Origin: Neoscytalidium dimidiatum
Lineage: Eukaryota; Ascomycota; Dothideomycetes; Botryosphaeriales; Botryosphaeriaceae
Assembly (NCBI GenBank): GCA_037367355.1
Contig: CM074696.1
Location: 372,001 to 436,000 of the forward strand
Direction: 5' to 3'
Length of the DNA stretch: 64,000 nucleotides
Below are positions 1-10,662 of the stretch, in pieces. Under the pieces are notes generated by a model. That model worked only from the letters and a program-made list of their open reading frames with translations. It ran no database searches and had not been told where the DNA came from. Within the stretch, counting starts at the first letter, position 1. The number at the start of each line of letters is the position of its first letter. Made by a program: the position numbers and the translations under genes.

Positions 1-1258
1 TACTATGATAACGCCAGCATGATAGTAGAAAGGAACCTTCCTCGCCGTCCAGGGCACAGGCCAACGGAGCATTTCAGTGTTGGACCGAGCAATACAGCAG
101 GCTATTTGGATCAACTGACCGACCCTTCCATGGCGTCGTCAGCCAGCTCTCACCAATGCACGCTCGTAGAAAAAATTCCTGATAGATTCGGTTCCACGGC
201 CGCCGTATGTGCTCACCGACTTCTCGCACGTGCACTCCACTCGGGTCCCACCGCCAGATCTTCATCTCCCACCGGCCGAGTTTCAATCATGAACCGATAT
301 CCCTGCCTTTCCTGCTTGTCGTGTCCGAGGACTGCGCTATATGCGATACTCCAACCAGTCGTTCTTTCGGTACCCGTATTCCGGGCGAATTGCGGAATGG
401 CCCTCTATTATCAAATCGCAAAATGGATAGCTACCGCAAATGTGTTATTGTTTTATCAACGTGATTCAATAAGGCCCAGTATAAGTAGCCGTTCATCCTT
501 CGCGCTTGGGCCGTTGTGTGATAGGAGGAACGAGAGAAAAACTTTTCTTCGCGGTGCTAGATTATGAACGTATTGTGGTTCGTCCTTTTCGTCAGGCGCG
601 ATCCAAGCTTGCAAAGAGTAGATGGCGACGGTGACTACTTAGGCTCAACACTATAACGCGTGCTCCTTTTTGCCTAGCTTACACCAAATCTGTTGGCTAA
701 CCATTTAACCTCCCATTACGCATTAAAGTGGTTTGACTCAAAATATCGCACGTGCAAATCCATCTGGACTGAATAGGGGTGGTGATCAGTGGGGTGGTGT
801 TGAACTCGAAGCAGCCTCTGCAGCCCCCAGTGTGGGTTTTGATCAGGCAAGAGTATATTCAGACTGAGGGGGGATCCTTGACGATAGAGGCGGCTGAATT
901 GATGGCCCCTAGCAACGTAGGTGTGCAAGATGAGGGTGGAGTGTCTTCGAAGAAGGCGCGCACGAGTGGGGTGGCGACACAACAAATGCGCTGCGGGCGC
1001 TACGGTATGCTGGGACAAAACTTGCGTATCTGCAAGCTAGATACCAATAAATCTGAAAATTCTAAATAAAGTTGTTGCATTGCAATAGCTTGTAAAAGTC
1101 GCGCGGCATTTGTGGGGTGCGCAGCTTGGTTATCAACCACGTTAGCTAAAACACAGAAAGATGTCGAGGATAATATCGAAGACGGTCATTGTCTAGTAGC
1201 TGCGGGATGATATCTAGGCCTCTTTTAGACACTCCTATAGTGTCACCATCTTCGTCTA
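1..1258. other. No gene seen
   Basis: No open frame here carries a recognisable motif, and none is continued by plausible splice sites. The 3' end of the epoxide hydrolase gene lies just to the right on the minus strand. Confidence 0.5.
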
Positions 1259-2577
1259 TTATAAGCTGGAAAAAAACTCTCGGGCATCCTTGGCCCAGAT
1301 GTCCGGATGGTTTACGGCCGGATAATGACCGCCGTATTCGTATCGCTTCCAGTAGACTACCCTTGCCGTTCTTTCGACCCAATCCCGAGGCTGGCTATCT
1401 TTTAGCGACGACTCTGCGAAAGTTCTTAGGTAGGCTTACTTACTGTTAAAGCGAAGTTAGCAAGGGCTGGGAACGGCCCATTGACATTCCCCCATTCCGT
1501 CACTCCTGTTGGCACGTCGGTCTTAGGATACATCGAAGTCTCGGGCTATATAATTAAGTTAGATCTGATATATCCACTGGACTCTAGGGGAATCCTTACT
1601 GTGTATAGCTCCTTATAGAATCTTACGCCACCGTATGGCTCCTGAATCCACAACATCATCGTATCCGTAATGATCTCCTCGTGGCTGTAAGGATATCCAT
1701 CGCTAACGGCATACTTAATGTCCCACATCCAACCAGCCATCCCGACAGGGCTATCAGTCAGAGCTAGAGATACAGCTAGAGGTTTCTTAGTCTGCGCCTC
1801 AGAAAACGTCACGTGATGTGACTTCCACGCATTGACTGCTGCGATGTGATCGTTTTCCTCCTTGATAGTCTCATTTCTGGCTTGCCGGGCGAGATCGGAG
1901 GGAGTCGGTAACACAAAAAAAAAATCGGTAAAGAAGCCAGTGATGCTATCATGGACATCTTCAACCATCCAGTTGCCAACTGTCCAGCCTGCATCAGTCC
2001 CAACGACACCGTATTTATGGTAACCGAGCTGTTTCATCAGCGCATCGAAAGCTACGCCCATTTCACGCGGGCCCATCCCCGGCTGAGTCGGTGCCGGACT
2101 GAAGCCGTTGCCAGGCAGATCGGGAGCGACGATATGGAACGACTCGCCGCCGTTTTGCGTCAAATTCTCAATAACCTCGGACCATTCCAGGTGGGAAGAC
2201 GTCCAGCCATGAAGTAGAAGAAGCGGGGTGGCCGTCATGCTATTAGAGCGTTGGTGGATGAAATGGAGAGGGATAGGCGCCGTATAGTTGCGATTGCCGG
2301 GCACTGTCGTCGCGTAATGTTCGAACCGATTAATTTTTTCCTCCACATCTCTCCAATTATACTTGGTAGCCCAATACTCTGCAAGAGACGTCATGACCCT
2401 GTCAGGGGGGCCTTCGGTCGTCCATTCTAAGGAAAGGCTTCTCGACGGGCGATAGTCGCGAACTTTCCGAAGAGTCAGGTCGATAAAGTCTTGGTCGACG
2501 CGTATGTCGAAGCGTTGAGGGGAGGTGGTGTTTGGAAAGTAAAAACTAAGTGCGGCGTGATCGGACTTGTGGCCCAT
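1259..2577 (-). CDS. Epoxide hydrolase (EHN-domain alpha/beta hydrolase), 3 exons
   Basis: This should open epoxides to diols through an Asp nucleophile, or act on a related substrate. Exons on the minus strand are 2577-1600, 1545-1444 and 1390-1259. The introns (1546-1599 and 1391-1443) are both phase 0 with GTAAGG..TAG and GTAAGT..CAG ends. The spliced protein is about 403 aa, the usual family length. The N-terminal EHN domain is followed by an oxyanion motif HGWT (about residue 123, where HGWP is usual), the nucleophile in GTDAGW (Asp about 195) and the catalytic His in YGGHYPAV (about 382). The His lies only in exon 3, so reading exon 1 alone would suggest a false truncation. An upstream in-frame ATG at 2721 adds 48 residues with a hydrophobic run. 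I prefer the ATG at 2577 because the EHN domain begins soon after it. No partner operon is evident, and the substrate is unknown. Confidence 0.85.
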
Positions 2578-3003
2578 GATGGCGGGAAGACAAGTCAACA
2601 CGAGCAGCAGGAGCAATTCAGTTGGGTTTCGAGTAGGACTAGGATTGATTTGTGTTTCCAATGAGACGGTCAATGAACCAGGTGTGCGAGCATTTATAGA
2701 CACTAATGAACGGCAGAGCATGGATCAGACGCCATTAGATGAGTTTGAAATCCTTTTGTGTTTATGGATTTATAATCTGAGCAATGACTCAGGCCAGACG
2801 GACAAAAAACCGGACCAATTTTTCGTATGTGTCAAATATCACGATACAGGGGGTTGCATGTAGGTTTTATGCGGGACCGGGCGCGGCGCTAAGTTAATTA
2901 TCTCCCTGGAACATTATTGTTAGTTATCCTAGATTAGATATATATATAACTATACTTATTAGATAGTATCTTGACCTTTGTAGTTAACTTAAAGTTCTAA
3001 TAT
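2578..3003. other. Intergenic, A/T-rich near 2920-3000
   Basis: This is upstream sequence of the epoxide hydrolase. The stretch around 2930-3000 is rich in TA steps and may be the degraded edge of the neighbouring transposon fragment. I see no gene. Confidence 0.45.
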
Positions 3004-3965
3004 ATGTTACGGCACAGCAAGAAAGGAAGGAGGAGAAGCGCTGAGCTGGAGGGAAGCGGACCCACCAGCAACATCGCCGCGGTCACAATGCCAAGGCCTG
3101 ACCACCCAACCTGGCCACCGGAATTGTCGCGGTCACAGCCAACGGTTGGACCTTCGTGGTCAACTTGTCAGTCGATTCTTACAAAGCCCAAGGTACCCGA
3201 CGATGCGCCTGATGTTACAGGGCAGGGTGAGGCACAGCAGGAAAAAACGCAGAAGGCGCCCGGAGACTACCCCACCTACGTCCACCCGGATCACGATCAC
3301 GTGGCACCGCCAAGACGTGATCCAGCACTCCAACCACGAAAAACAACCACCTGCAGCGAGAGCGAATTCTTGGAATTACGCCTAACAACCACGCGCAATC
3401 GCCCTATAACGCGTACTAAGCCGCTCTACTAGTAATCCGCTATCGCCTAATATCGGATTATCCGCTATAGCGGTCGCCGACGCCTTACGACTAGGCGATA
3501 ACCCTCTTTCGCTCTACGAGCACGCCGTATAGCTAAGGACCTAGGTAAAGTAGCTTCTTAACGATATAGGCGACTATAGATACGGTTTCCGCTACTATAC
3601 GATCGCTCCGTTAATTAAAAGCGCTATCGAGTTATACGATAAAGCCCTTAGCTAGCCGACGCCGGCCGACCTAAAGGCAGTTATGCACTTAGTCCTCTAG
3701 ACTACGAACGCTATTAAGAAGGATATAAGCGCCATCAAGCGTACCACTGACTCTATCAATACAGCCGACTCCCAAATCCAACGGACCGCGCAGCAGAGCC
3801 CCATGACCTGGGCTCGAGTAGCAGCGATGCGAACGACAGCAACAGCGACAGCACAGATGCAGCCCAACCTTTCGCCAAGCCCGAATGACAGGCTTCGCGA
3901 ATTATTGATCAAGCTTACGGACCCGCAGATGATCAGCCATCTCCGCTCGCAGCCCCCGACCCACG
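3004..3965 (+). mobile_element. LINE (Tad1/I-like) ORF1 gag-like fragment, decayed
   Basis: Translating the plus strand across 3680-3965, with stops ignored, gives a gag-like segment: a run ending in IKRTTDSINTADSQIQ, then TWARVAA, then NDRLRELLIKLTDPQMISHL. This resembles the ORF1 protein of fungal non-LTR retrotransposons, in which a TWA segment precedes a charged region with a 'V(K/R)L.D' pattern. Upstream, 3004-3432 encodes a Pro/Thr-rich stretch ending in a stop, which could be the ORF1 N-terminus. No reverse transcriptase is present. The homology stops at about 3965, where the plus strand becomes the complement of the MFS pseudogene, so the element is 3'-truncated or its junction marks an insertion or rearrangement. 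The family call rests on memory of ORF1 patterns. Confidence 0.55.
3400..3730. other. RIP-mutated island inside the LINE fragment
   Basis: A hand count over 3421-3720 gives about 42 TpA against 3 CpA and 1 TpG, while about 31 CpG remain. Loss of CpA/TpG with gain of TpA and retained CpG is the classical footprint of repeat-induced point mutation in ascomycetes. Both edges look abrupt: CpA and TpG are normal before about 3390 and again after about 3730. Confidence 0.8.
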
Positions 3966-3974
3966 GCCAGTCCC

Positions 3975-5012
3975 CTTTCGTAACCTGCTGCTCAATAACC
4001 CCAGCGAACCCCAAACTGAGCGCAATACTATAGTTCACAACAGTATTGACCAGGCTCGCCACAACACCATGATGCTCCTTCCCAACCGCATTCGACAACA
4101 TGAGCGTGGCAGCAAGAAAGCTCAGGTCCAGGCCCCATGGCGCAACCATTACCGCAGGGAAGAGCTGCGCCCAGTATATTTGATTGGCGGGAGACGTGGC
4201 AATCAGGATGGATGACACGATGGTGCAGACTTCCGCGATGATCATCAGCGTCGCTGGGTGTAGGTGACTGGAAAGGTAGCCGGTGGTGAGGGCAGCGACG
4301 AAGCCGCCCGGCACGCCGGGAATTTTCCATGCAGAGGCAAGCAGCGCCGAGAGGCCGTGGATGACTTCGAACTGCTGCCAGATGTAGTAGATCCAGATGC
4401 CGAAGCAGCCCCACGCGCAGGCGAGGCAGAGTAGCACGAAGCCGACGTCGGCGTTAATTGCATCCAAGGGGATCAGCGGGTTGAGTATCACGCATATCTC
4501 GATGTAAAAGAATGCGGGGACGAGGAAAATGCCCAGGACGAGGGTGACGTAGATGTACGGCACCTCCCAGCCGACTACGACCGCTTGGTTCCAGGCGAAG
4601 TTGATGAGGATGAGAGCGGTGACACCCGTCACCGCGCCTAGAAGGTCGAGCTCTCGGATGGCGTCTTTTACGGAGGTGATCCTGGCCGAGGCGCGAGATC
4701 TGGGAGGATCGGGTATTGCGTAGCTGCCGGCGATGACGAGGAGGAAAAGAGCAATTGCAGTGCACTAATATGCCCATGGCCACCATACTAGCGAAAGAGC
4801 ACCGGCGGTTGCGGCACCGGCGACGATGCCGGTAGGAGACAAAGCGGCAAAAAGGCTGAAGAGAATTTGCTGCAGGTTTGGGTCAGTCATATGACTCGAG
4901 AAGTATCATCCGGTTGCACTGCTCACCTTCTTCAGACCTGGAGGATATGTTGCACCGAGAAGAGCGAGCGCATTTGGCAAGCATAGGGGAAGAACATCAT
5001 CCACCAGCCCCA
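3975..5012 (-). pseudogene. MFS multidrug exporter (DHA2-like) pseudogene
   Basis: This is a remnant of a 14-helix major facilitator. Reading the minus strand from about 5012, PNALALLGATYPPG (end of the early helices) leads to an intron at 4926-4870 (GTGAGC..CAG). The frame continues through SPTGIVAGAATAGAL to a WWPWAY block. An in-frame TAG at 4765-4767 stands where the family usually has Trp. Beyond it the frame stays open through SYAIPDPPRSR and then GVTALILINFAWNQ and several further hydrophobic helices. The first helices are missing upstream. The C-terminus is replaced at about 3975 by sequence antisense to the LINE fragment. The gene is therefore broken three ways. Its former substrate cannot be told. 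Confidence 0.75.
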
Positions 5013-5167
5013 CGCTTGCACATCGTCCGCTCCACCCATCTTCCGCGCCCCACACCATAGCCGTTCATCTGTACTCGCCTACTGCAGTATCCTTGATTCT
5101 GCACGAGTTTATTTTTTCATCCGTCATTCCCCTTCTTAAGCCTACAGCAGCCCATCTTCGACTCAGC

Positions 5168-6592
5168 ATGCCAATGTGGACCTGTGATTTTGAAGGATGC
5201 GAGCGGCATGCTGTGCGCAATCAAGGCGACTGCGTTATCTGCAACCGCCACATCTGTTCGAAGCACTTAGAACCCCAATTTCACGGCTGTCCGAAGTGGC
5301 AGGTAGGCTGATTGTAAGCATTCTATACTAACTACTAAGCTTCTTGCAGGACGAAAGCATCTACGATCCGGCAATGCGGGAGGCTGAACGACGGGAAATA
5401 ACCTCGCTCATTGAGCGGATAAACATGGATGCGCTTGCCACACGAGCGAGTACTCTTCGCCAGGGCATGCCATGCTATATCAAACCTCCTCGATACGACA
5501 AAAGTATCCGAAGTTCCGTGATGGGCGGCATGAACTATCATGTCGAGATTCATTTCAAGGATGGCATTACCTGGTTAGCTCGCATATGACGTTTCAACAT
5601 TACCTCACCACCTCTTAAATTGCAGAACTACATTCTCCAGAGTGAGGTGGCGACTCTGAAATTCCTCCAGACGACTAACGTTCCTGTTCCGAAAGTTTTC
5701 GACTTTGAGGTCGAGCAAGAAGATAATCCAGTAGGAGTTGGATACGTTCTTCTGGAAAAAAATGCCAGGAAAATCCCTGAGGTGGTCGCTAGCAACTACG
5801 GAACAGCGCAAAAGAGTCATGAGCCAGCTCGCCGATATTTTCATCGAGCTGAACCGCTACCCTTTCGACCAAACCGGCTCCTTAGACCTTCCCGGCTACC
5901 GCCGTATCGGCCCGTTCGCTCGAGAATCTCTTACGGACTTTACGGATTCTGGAATACAGCCGTTTGGCCCATTCACGTCATTGCGAGATTATCATACTGC
6001 TCACCTCCAGCTCGTGCTGGATCTAATCGTCCGGGATGAGCTCTACGCACTACAACCAGTAGATGCTTACCTTATACATAGGTTTCTCCTCGAAATCATA
6101 CCAGACGTGCTTCCGCAACCAGTTGGAGGTCACGAAAGTTTCTATCTGAAGCATGCAGACGACAAAGGAGACCACATATTAATCGACGAGGATTTCAGCA
6201 TCACAGCCGTCATGGACTGGGAGTGGGCCTACACCACATCGCAGGCTCTTGCGTTCAACTCCCCCATCGCCATTTTGCCTGTGAAGACCTTCTACGACGG
6301 CTCGAACGAACTGGGTGAAGATGAGCTTGTCTTTATCAAGCTTCTTGAGGAGGCGGAAAGACATGATCTGGCTCAAATCGTGCGGGAAGGCAGATTGCAT
6401 CACCAATATATGTTCTGCTGTGGCTATGATCTTGAAGACTGGACGGGCTTTCTAGGGCTTTTCCATGGCTTAAGGAAGTCAGTTGGGGCTGATGATAGCC
6501 TGGACTGGGATGCGTGGAAGAAGGTAGCTTTGGAGCGATATCGGGACGATGATGGTCTGCAAAGACTGTTATCTCGAGCTACGAACAAATAG
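5168..6592 (+). pseudogene. Aminoglycoside phosphotransferase (APH)-like kinase, broken
   Basis: This belongs to the fungal APH/choline-kinase-like family. Exon 1 is 5168-5302, with a small Cys/His-rich N-terminus containing CVICNRHICSKH. The intron is 5303-5349 (GTAGGC..CAG, with CTAAC). Exon 2 then encodes MGGMNYHVEIHF and WLARI. Two lesions follow. An in-frame TGA lies at 5587-5589, with homology continuing in the same frame through NYILQSEVATLKFL. A frameshift lies at the A7 run 5756-5762, where VLLEK must switch frame to reach MPGKSLRWSLA. The rest, to the stop at 6592, keeps the catalytic HADDKGDHILID and the metal-binding VMDWEW, though the usual Asn of the HxDxxxxN loop is His. Assembly error could explain the homopolymer but hardly the TGA. 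The former substrate is unknown. Confidence 0.75.
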
Positions 6593-6739
6593 GCGTCTGA
6601 TTTAATCGGACCTAATTTGCCCATTCAACTTCTCGCGGCACTGGGGTAGTCACAGGAGATATGTTCGCACTTATAATACGTAGATGAAAGGAGTTGAGTT
6701 CACTGTCTCTGACCCATCGCTCGAAGCGGTATATTGACG

Positions 6740-8165
6740 TCACTTAGAGCCCTCCCATCAAATGGAACTGATGGACTATTTTGAGTCCTCTGTCTTTATA
6801 TAACTTCACTCTTGTAGTACTAGACATTCGGGCAGGACATGTGCGAGCATCTACTTTCGAATTTCTCATTTCCAGTCCGACCCATCCGGCTGCGGTGTTG
6901 CATGGGCTGGTAGGGCGTGGCGGATGTAAAATTCTATCTACGGTGTGTCTCCTACACGGAGGTACTAGCGAGGCTAAGTCTTCCCATTCCAGTGTTAATT
7001 TCCTGGAAACAGCCTTAGAGCCTGGGTGAACAGGATTATCTGCGAGTAGCAGCCTTACCACCGCCTTATGACTGTGGTCTGCATACTTTGCCCACCTCTC
7101 TTCGCCTCTGCATCGAACTTGCTGGTGGTGGTAGCTCCGGCATCGGAAGCAACGCCGGGAATGAGACTGATACTCCAACACGTCGGTGTACGCCGCTTCT
7201 CCGCCAGCATAGTGGCAGAATCCACTGAGGAAGCCGGCTCATCAGAAACGAACAGTCTGGGTTGTTTTGATGACAGCACGTGCAATAGCAATGCATTGAT
7301 ACTCCTTATCGGAAAACTGTTCCGGGTTGCCGACTTTGAGTGTTGAGGAGTAACCATATGGAAGTGCTTCGATGTTTTCATGCGCGGCTGCCATGTCGTC
7401 ATCGGTAGCACCAGGCCCTCCATATTTCAGATTTTCCCTGATGGTCCTGCTGAACAGCTGCGTCTTCTGGCCGATTACGCCAAAAGTCTCTTAGGCTGCT
7501 TATGGACACGTTCCAGATATCCTGCCCATCGATCGAAATAGACCCTTCTCCCACATCATAGAAACGGAGGAGATTCGGAATCGTCGACTTTCCACTACCC
7601 GGTTTACCAACCAGCGCGACTGTCATTCCTGGTTCTGTGGTCAGGGATATGTCTCGTAGCACGGGTTTGCCGTTGTTGTATGAAAAAGAAACATTTTCAT
7701 AAAAATTTCCGCACATGCAGGAAAGGCCTCACGAAATATCTCATTTAGGTATTCGGGAAGCTCCAATGCCTTGTCCACATACTCCTCACAGCCAAAGACG
7801 TGCTTATTAGCAGTACGGTCATCCATGAATTTGTGGGTGCTGGAACCCTTGATGCACTCAGAGTTGCAATTCTTGGTGGATCCGTCGTCATCGGTGCCCT
7901 CGACTATTCTAGACGTATCGTGATGGTAGTGATAGCCGTCGGAGTTATTAGTAACGATGAACCTGTCAGGATCGTGCGCAGAAAAATCTACAAGATGGCC
8001 AAAAAAAATTTCGCTGCAGAGCCGTTCTTCCCAGACGCTTGATACTCGAACCGATATGGCGTTCCGAATGGAGATGAATACTTCAGTGAGTACAAAGACT
8101 ATCATAAGATACCCGCATTGACTCAAGAGGTCTATGATAACGGAATTCAGTAATAAAAAAATCAA
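6740..8165 (-). pseudogene. ABC transporter (half-size, HMT1/ATM-like) relic
   Basis: Degenerate ABC-B type half-transporter, read on the minus strand. At 7716-7500 a nucleotide-binding domain starts with FYENVSFSYNNGKPVL and an intact Walker A (GKPGSGKST), followed by the Q-loop approach (DGQDIWN..SLRD). Further on, in other frames, come NLKYGGPGATDDDM, a ruined signature (FSDKE where LSGGE is expected, followed by IAIARAVIK) and a ruined Walker B (SDEPASSVDS). Two stops follow VRF. Upstream, 8165-7720 retains a hydrophobic stretch and WEERLCSEIFFGHLVDF, a fragment of the membrane domain. At least three frame changes are needed, so it is dead. The tail toward 6740 is only weakly recognisable. 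Confidence 0.65.
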
Positions 8166-8462
8166 GGTCGTGCTACGATGACCTCCAGTTCCATAAACGT
8201 AAATGCGGTTGACGAGGGCCGCAGTCTGCTTTCTAGTCAGATGTGGTATAAAGTCTGTTTACGCTTAAATATATCGGGTCAAGTGTATGGTTCTATCTTC
8301 GCAAGCTTAGGGCGGCTAAGCTCTACAGCTGCCGTTAGACAGGTCTGTCCAGTTCCCAGCGTGCTACGAGCGAACATTGCAAGCCTCCTTTTATGGTTCT
8401 TCCACTTACGCCTGCGGACACGCTATATCCCGGCCAATAAGTCATTATTTTACGCTGTCTGA

Positions 8463-8897
8463 AGCGTACTAGAGGGGCGCATAGAGGCTCTATCAACCGA
8501 CAGGTCCTTCAACAAATGGTACCGCATAATGATCGGCATCCTCGCTGAGGCACGAGACTCCACGACGCTCAGTGGCGCCGACATTGTAGATCTTACCGCT
8601 CGGAAGCTTCGAAATGGTGTGGAGATCATTCTATATTTCATAAATTGTTGCAATAACCTGTCTGCACAAAGGCGGAACCTCTTCATCCACTCCTGTGGCC
8701 ACCTGTGATCTGGGCCCCACACCGTGCTGAAAGGAGACAAGGTGGTGCTTATTCCAGGCGTGCCTGTCCCTATGGTTCCCCGAGAGACTGAAACGGAATT
8801 CTCAGAGTATACTATTGTTGGACCTGCGTTCGTTCACGGTTGGATGAAAAGTGAGGAATGGAATGAGCACATGGCAATGGGAGTTATCCTAATTTGA
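8463..8897 (+). pseudogene. HET-domain protein, C-terminal remnant
   Basis: One frame from just after a stop (8460-8462) to the TGA at 8895-8897 encodes the tail typical of fungal heterokaryon-incompatibility proteins. It includes NKWYRIMIGILAEAR, then QRRNLFIHSCGHL, then LKGDKVVLIPGVPVPMVPRE and YTIVGPAFVHGWM, with the usual 'GD.V.....G..P...R ... Y..VG..YVHG.M' pattern. It is interrupted by an in-frame TGA at 8706-8708. The HET domain itself is absent upstream. The intact gene at 42.7 kb ends with the same type of tail. Confidence 0.65.
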
Positions 8898-9428
8898 AAA
8901 TGCATGCTTGGGTGTAATTTTGAAGCTGCCCCACTATGCTTGCTTGAGGTTATATTTCATTGTATGTCTCTTTGTTTTCCGCGGATGTGTGATTTTCACT
9001 CATGTATATTCCCGAGGCTACGGTGAGCACCAAAGCAACTGGAAGTGTCTTAAAATTCAAGCTTCGCTAGGAAAAACTCGAGCCTGCAGGGGCGCAGAAA
9101 GCAGCGCTACGCAGGAATGACTGTCAGGATGTCGTACAACCCTCCACGGACAGGCAAGATTCTAATGGTTAGCATCTCTTTCCATCAAAAGGCCCTTCCT
9201 GGTCGGCCGACACCATCCGTTCCGGATTTCCTCAACCGCACCTGACTCGGTCTCTGTAGCTGGCCGCTCAGACTTACCCGAAGTCGCTAGCGTCGGGCCG
9301 GTCTTCGCTTACCTGTGGGCCCGTGCGCGCCCTCACCAAACACCAAAAAAATTCTGCACCAGATATCACTTAACCATATCCCCACAACCAAACAGGCTAT
9401 TGGACCTGGAAAATTGCAAAATGAATGT
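8898..9428. other. Intergenic, no gene seen
   Basis: Nothing recognisable on either strand. The tRNA 3' flank on the minus strand contains a short TTTT (plus-strand AAAA near 9418), compatible with RNA polymerase III termination. Confidence 0.4.
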
Positions 9429-9519
9429 CTCTCCGACGGGGAATCGAACCCCGGTCTCCCGCGCTTGCTAGAGCATTTGCTTTGACAAGCGGAAATCATC
9501 ACCACTAGACCATCGAAGA
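9429..9519 (-). tRNA. tRNA-Asp (GTC) with a 19-nt intron
   Basis: On the minus strand the acceptor strands TCTTCGA (9519-9513) and TCGGAGA (9436-9430) pair in all seven positions with one G-U, followed by discriminator G at 9429. The T arm is CGGGG TTCGATT CCCCG. The anticodon stem TCCGC/GCGGG encloses the loop TTGTCAC with anticodon GTC at 9486-9484. A 19-nt insertion at 9482-9464 sits one base after the anticodon, the canonical position of eukaryotic tRNA introns. The mature length is 72 nt before CCA. Confidence 0.93.
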
Positions 9520-10662
9520 TATCAAGTCAGCTGAGCTGCTGATGGTGTTGTACTGGCTTCTTGGAAAGCATGGTGGTCAACAATGTACATGTATTCTAAC
9601 AAAGCTGGACTGCTTGTTTCATAGTCCTTGGCCGTAGCCTTGTCGTTAACGTTGATGGATACGTGTTGAAGTGTCAGGGTACCGTATTGACTATCTCCGG
9701 ATGTCAGATCGCCGCTTGGGTGGACGTCTGAGTGGGAGAAAGAAGTACAATTTGCACGCCAAGACCAGACCCATGATAAGCGGAAATCAGTCGTAATGTG
9801 TATGATTTCCGCTTGTCACCATTCCAGACCAGGGTCATCATTTATGAAAACAAGCGTGAGGGCCCAGACCACGTCAAGCTAGCCTGTTAAAATCGCTTAG
9901 AGGAAAACGTTATGCGAAAAAAAAAAATAGCTCCAGGACGTGCTCATGGCATAGTAATGTTGTGGAAGATTAAGTGTTCGTGGGTAGGCGGCGGAGGCTG
10001 ACGAGCTGATTCAGCTCCGCCCTTTCTCATCAAACATTCAGCTGCTCGTATTTACGTGACATTGGGAGCCTGCACAATCTCCAAAAGGTATTTCTCAATT
10101 TTCTGCTGATCTTGTAACGTTTGTGCGGCAGTCAATGTGCTACTAAGAGATCTCCAGAAACGGGGAGCCCACTCACAAGCTCATCATTGACTTGCCTCAT
10201 CTCGAAGTCGTTGTGCAACCTGTCAGACTCGGAGCTTACGGGATCTTCAGGAACATGGCTGCATCAGAGCAAGCGCTAGCGATGTCCAAGCTGTGAGTTA
10301 CACCCAATGCAGCCCTGCAAAGGTCATCCTCCCAAAATCCATCTAACCTTAACAGGTAGGTAGATAGTAAAGTTTAGACAAGCACAGCACTTATTTTTGA
10401 CATTTGCTTATTTATACTCCCCCAACCCTCAGCTCTCTCCACTTCACCATTCAGCCTGATGTTACGGTCTTGTCACACTGCTTCGTATACCGCTGACTGA
10501 TGATCACGTCGCCCGGCCACACCCTCCACCATGACCTCGTCCGCAGTGCTCCGCGCTTCTAAGAATCGCACATAAAAGGACGGACTGCAACACAGTCTAG
10601 AGCAAAGCCCATCATCCACAACAACCAAGTACCCTCAAGCACCTCGCCAATCCCCATCCACA
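9520..10662. other. Intergenic; upstream of the alginate-lyase-like gene
   Basis: No gene is supported. It includes the tRNA-derived hairpin listed separately. An ATAAAAGG box at about 10572 lies 90 bases before the next start codon and is a plausible TATA-like element. Confidence 0.45.
9774..9818. repeat. Inverted repeat copying part of tRNA-Asp
   Basis: Two 16-base arms (9774-9789 and 9803-9818) are reverse complements except for one G-T wobble, around a 13-base loop. The right arm with one preceding base (ATGATTTCCGCTTGTCA) is identical over 17 bases to the D-arm/anticodon segment of the tRNA-Asp gene about 0.3 kb to the left. The left arm matches the complementary strand of the same segment. 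Confidence 0.8.

Noticed and set aside
19..567. 182-codon open frame on the plus strand
   Set aside because: No motif and unlike any protein I know; overlapping frames on both strands are equally open.
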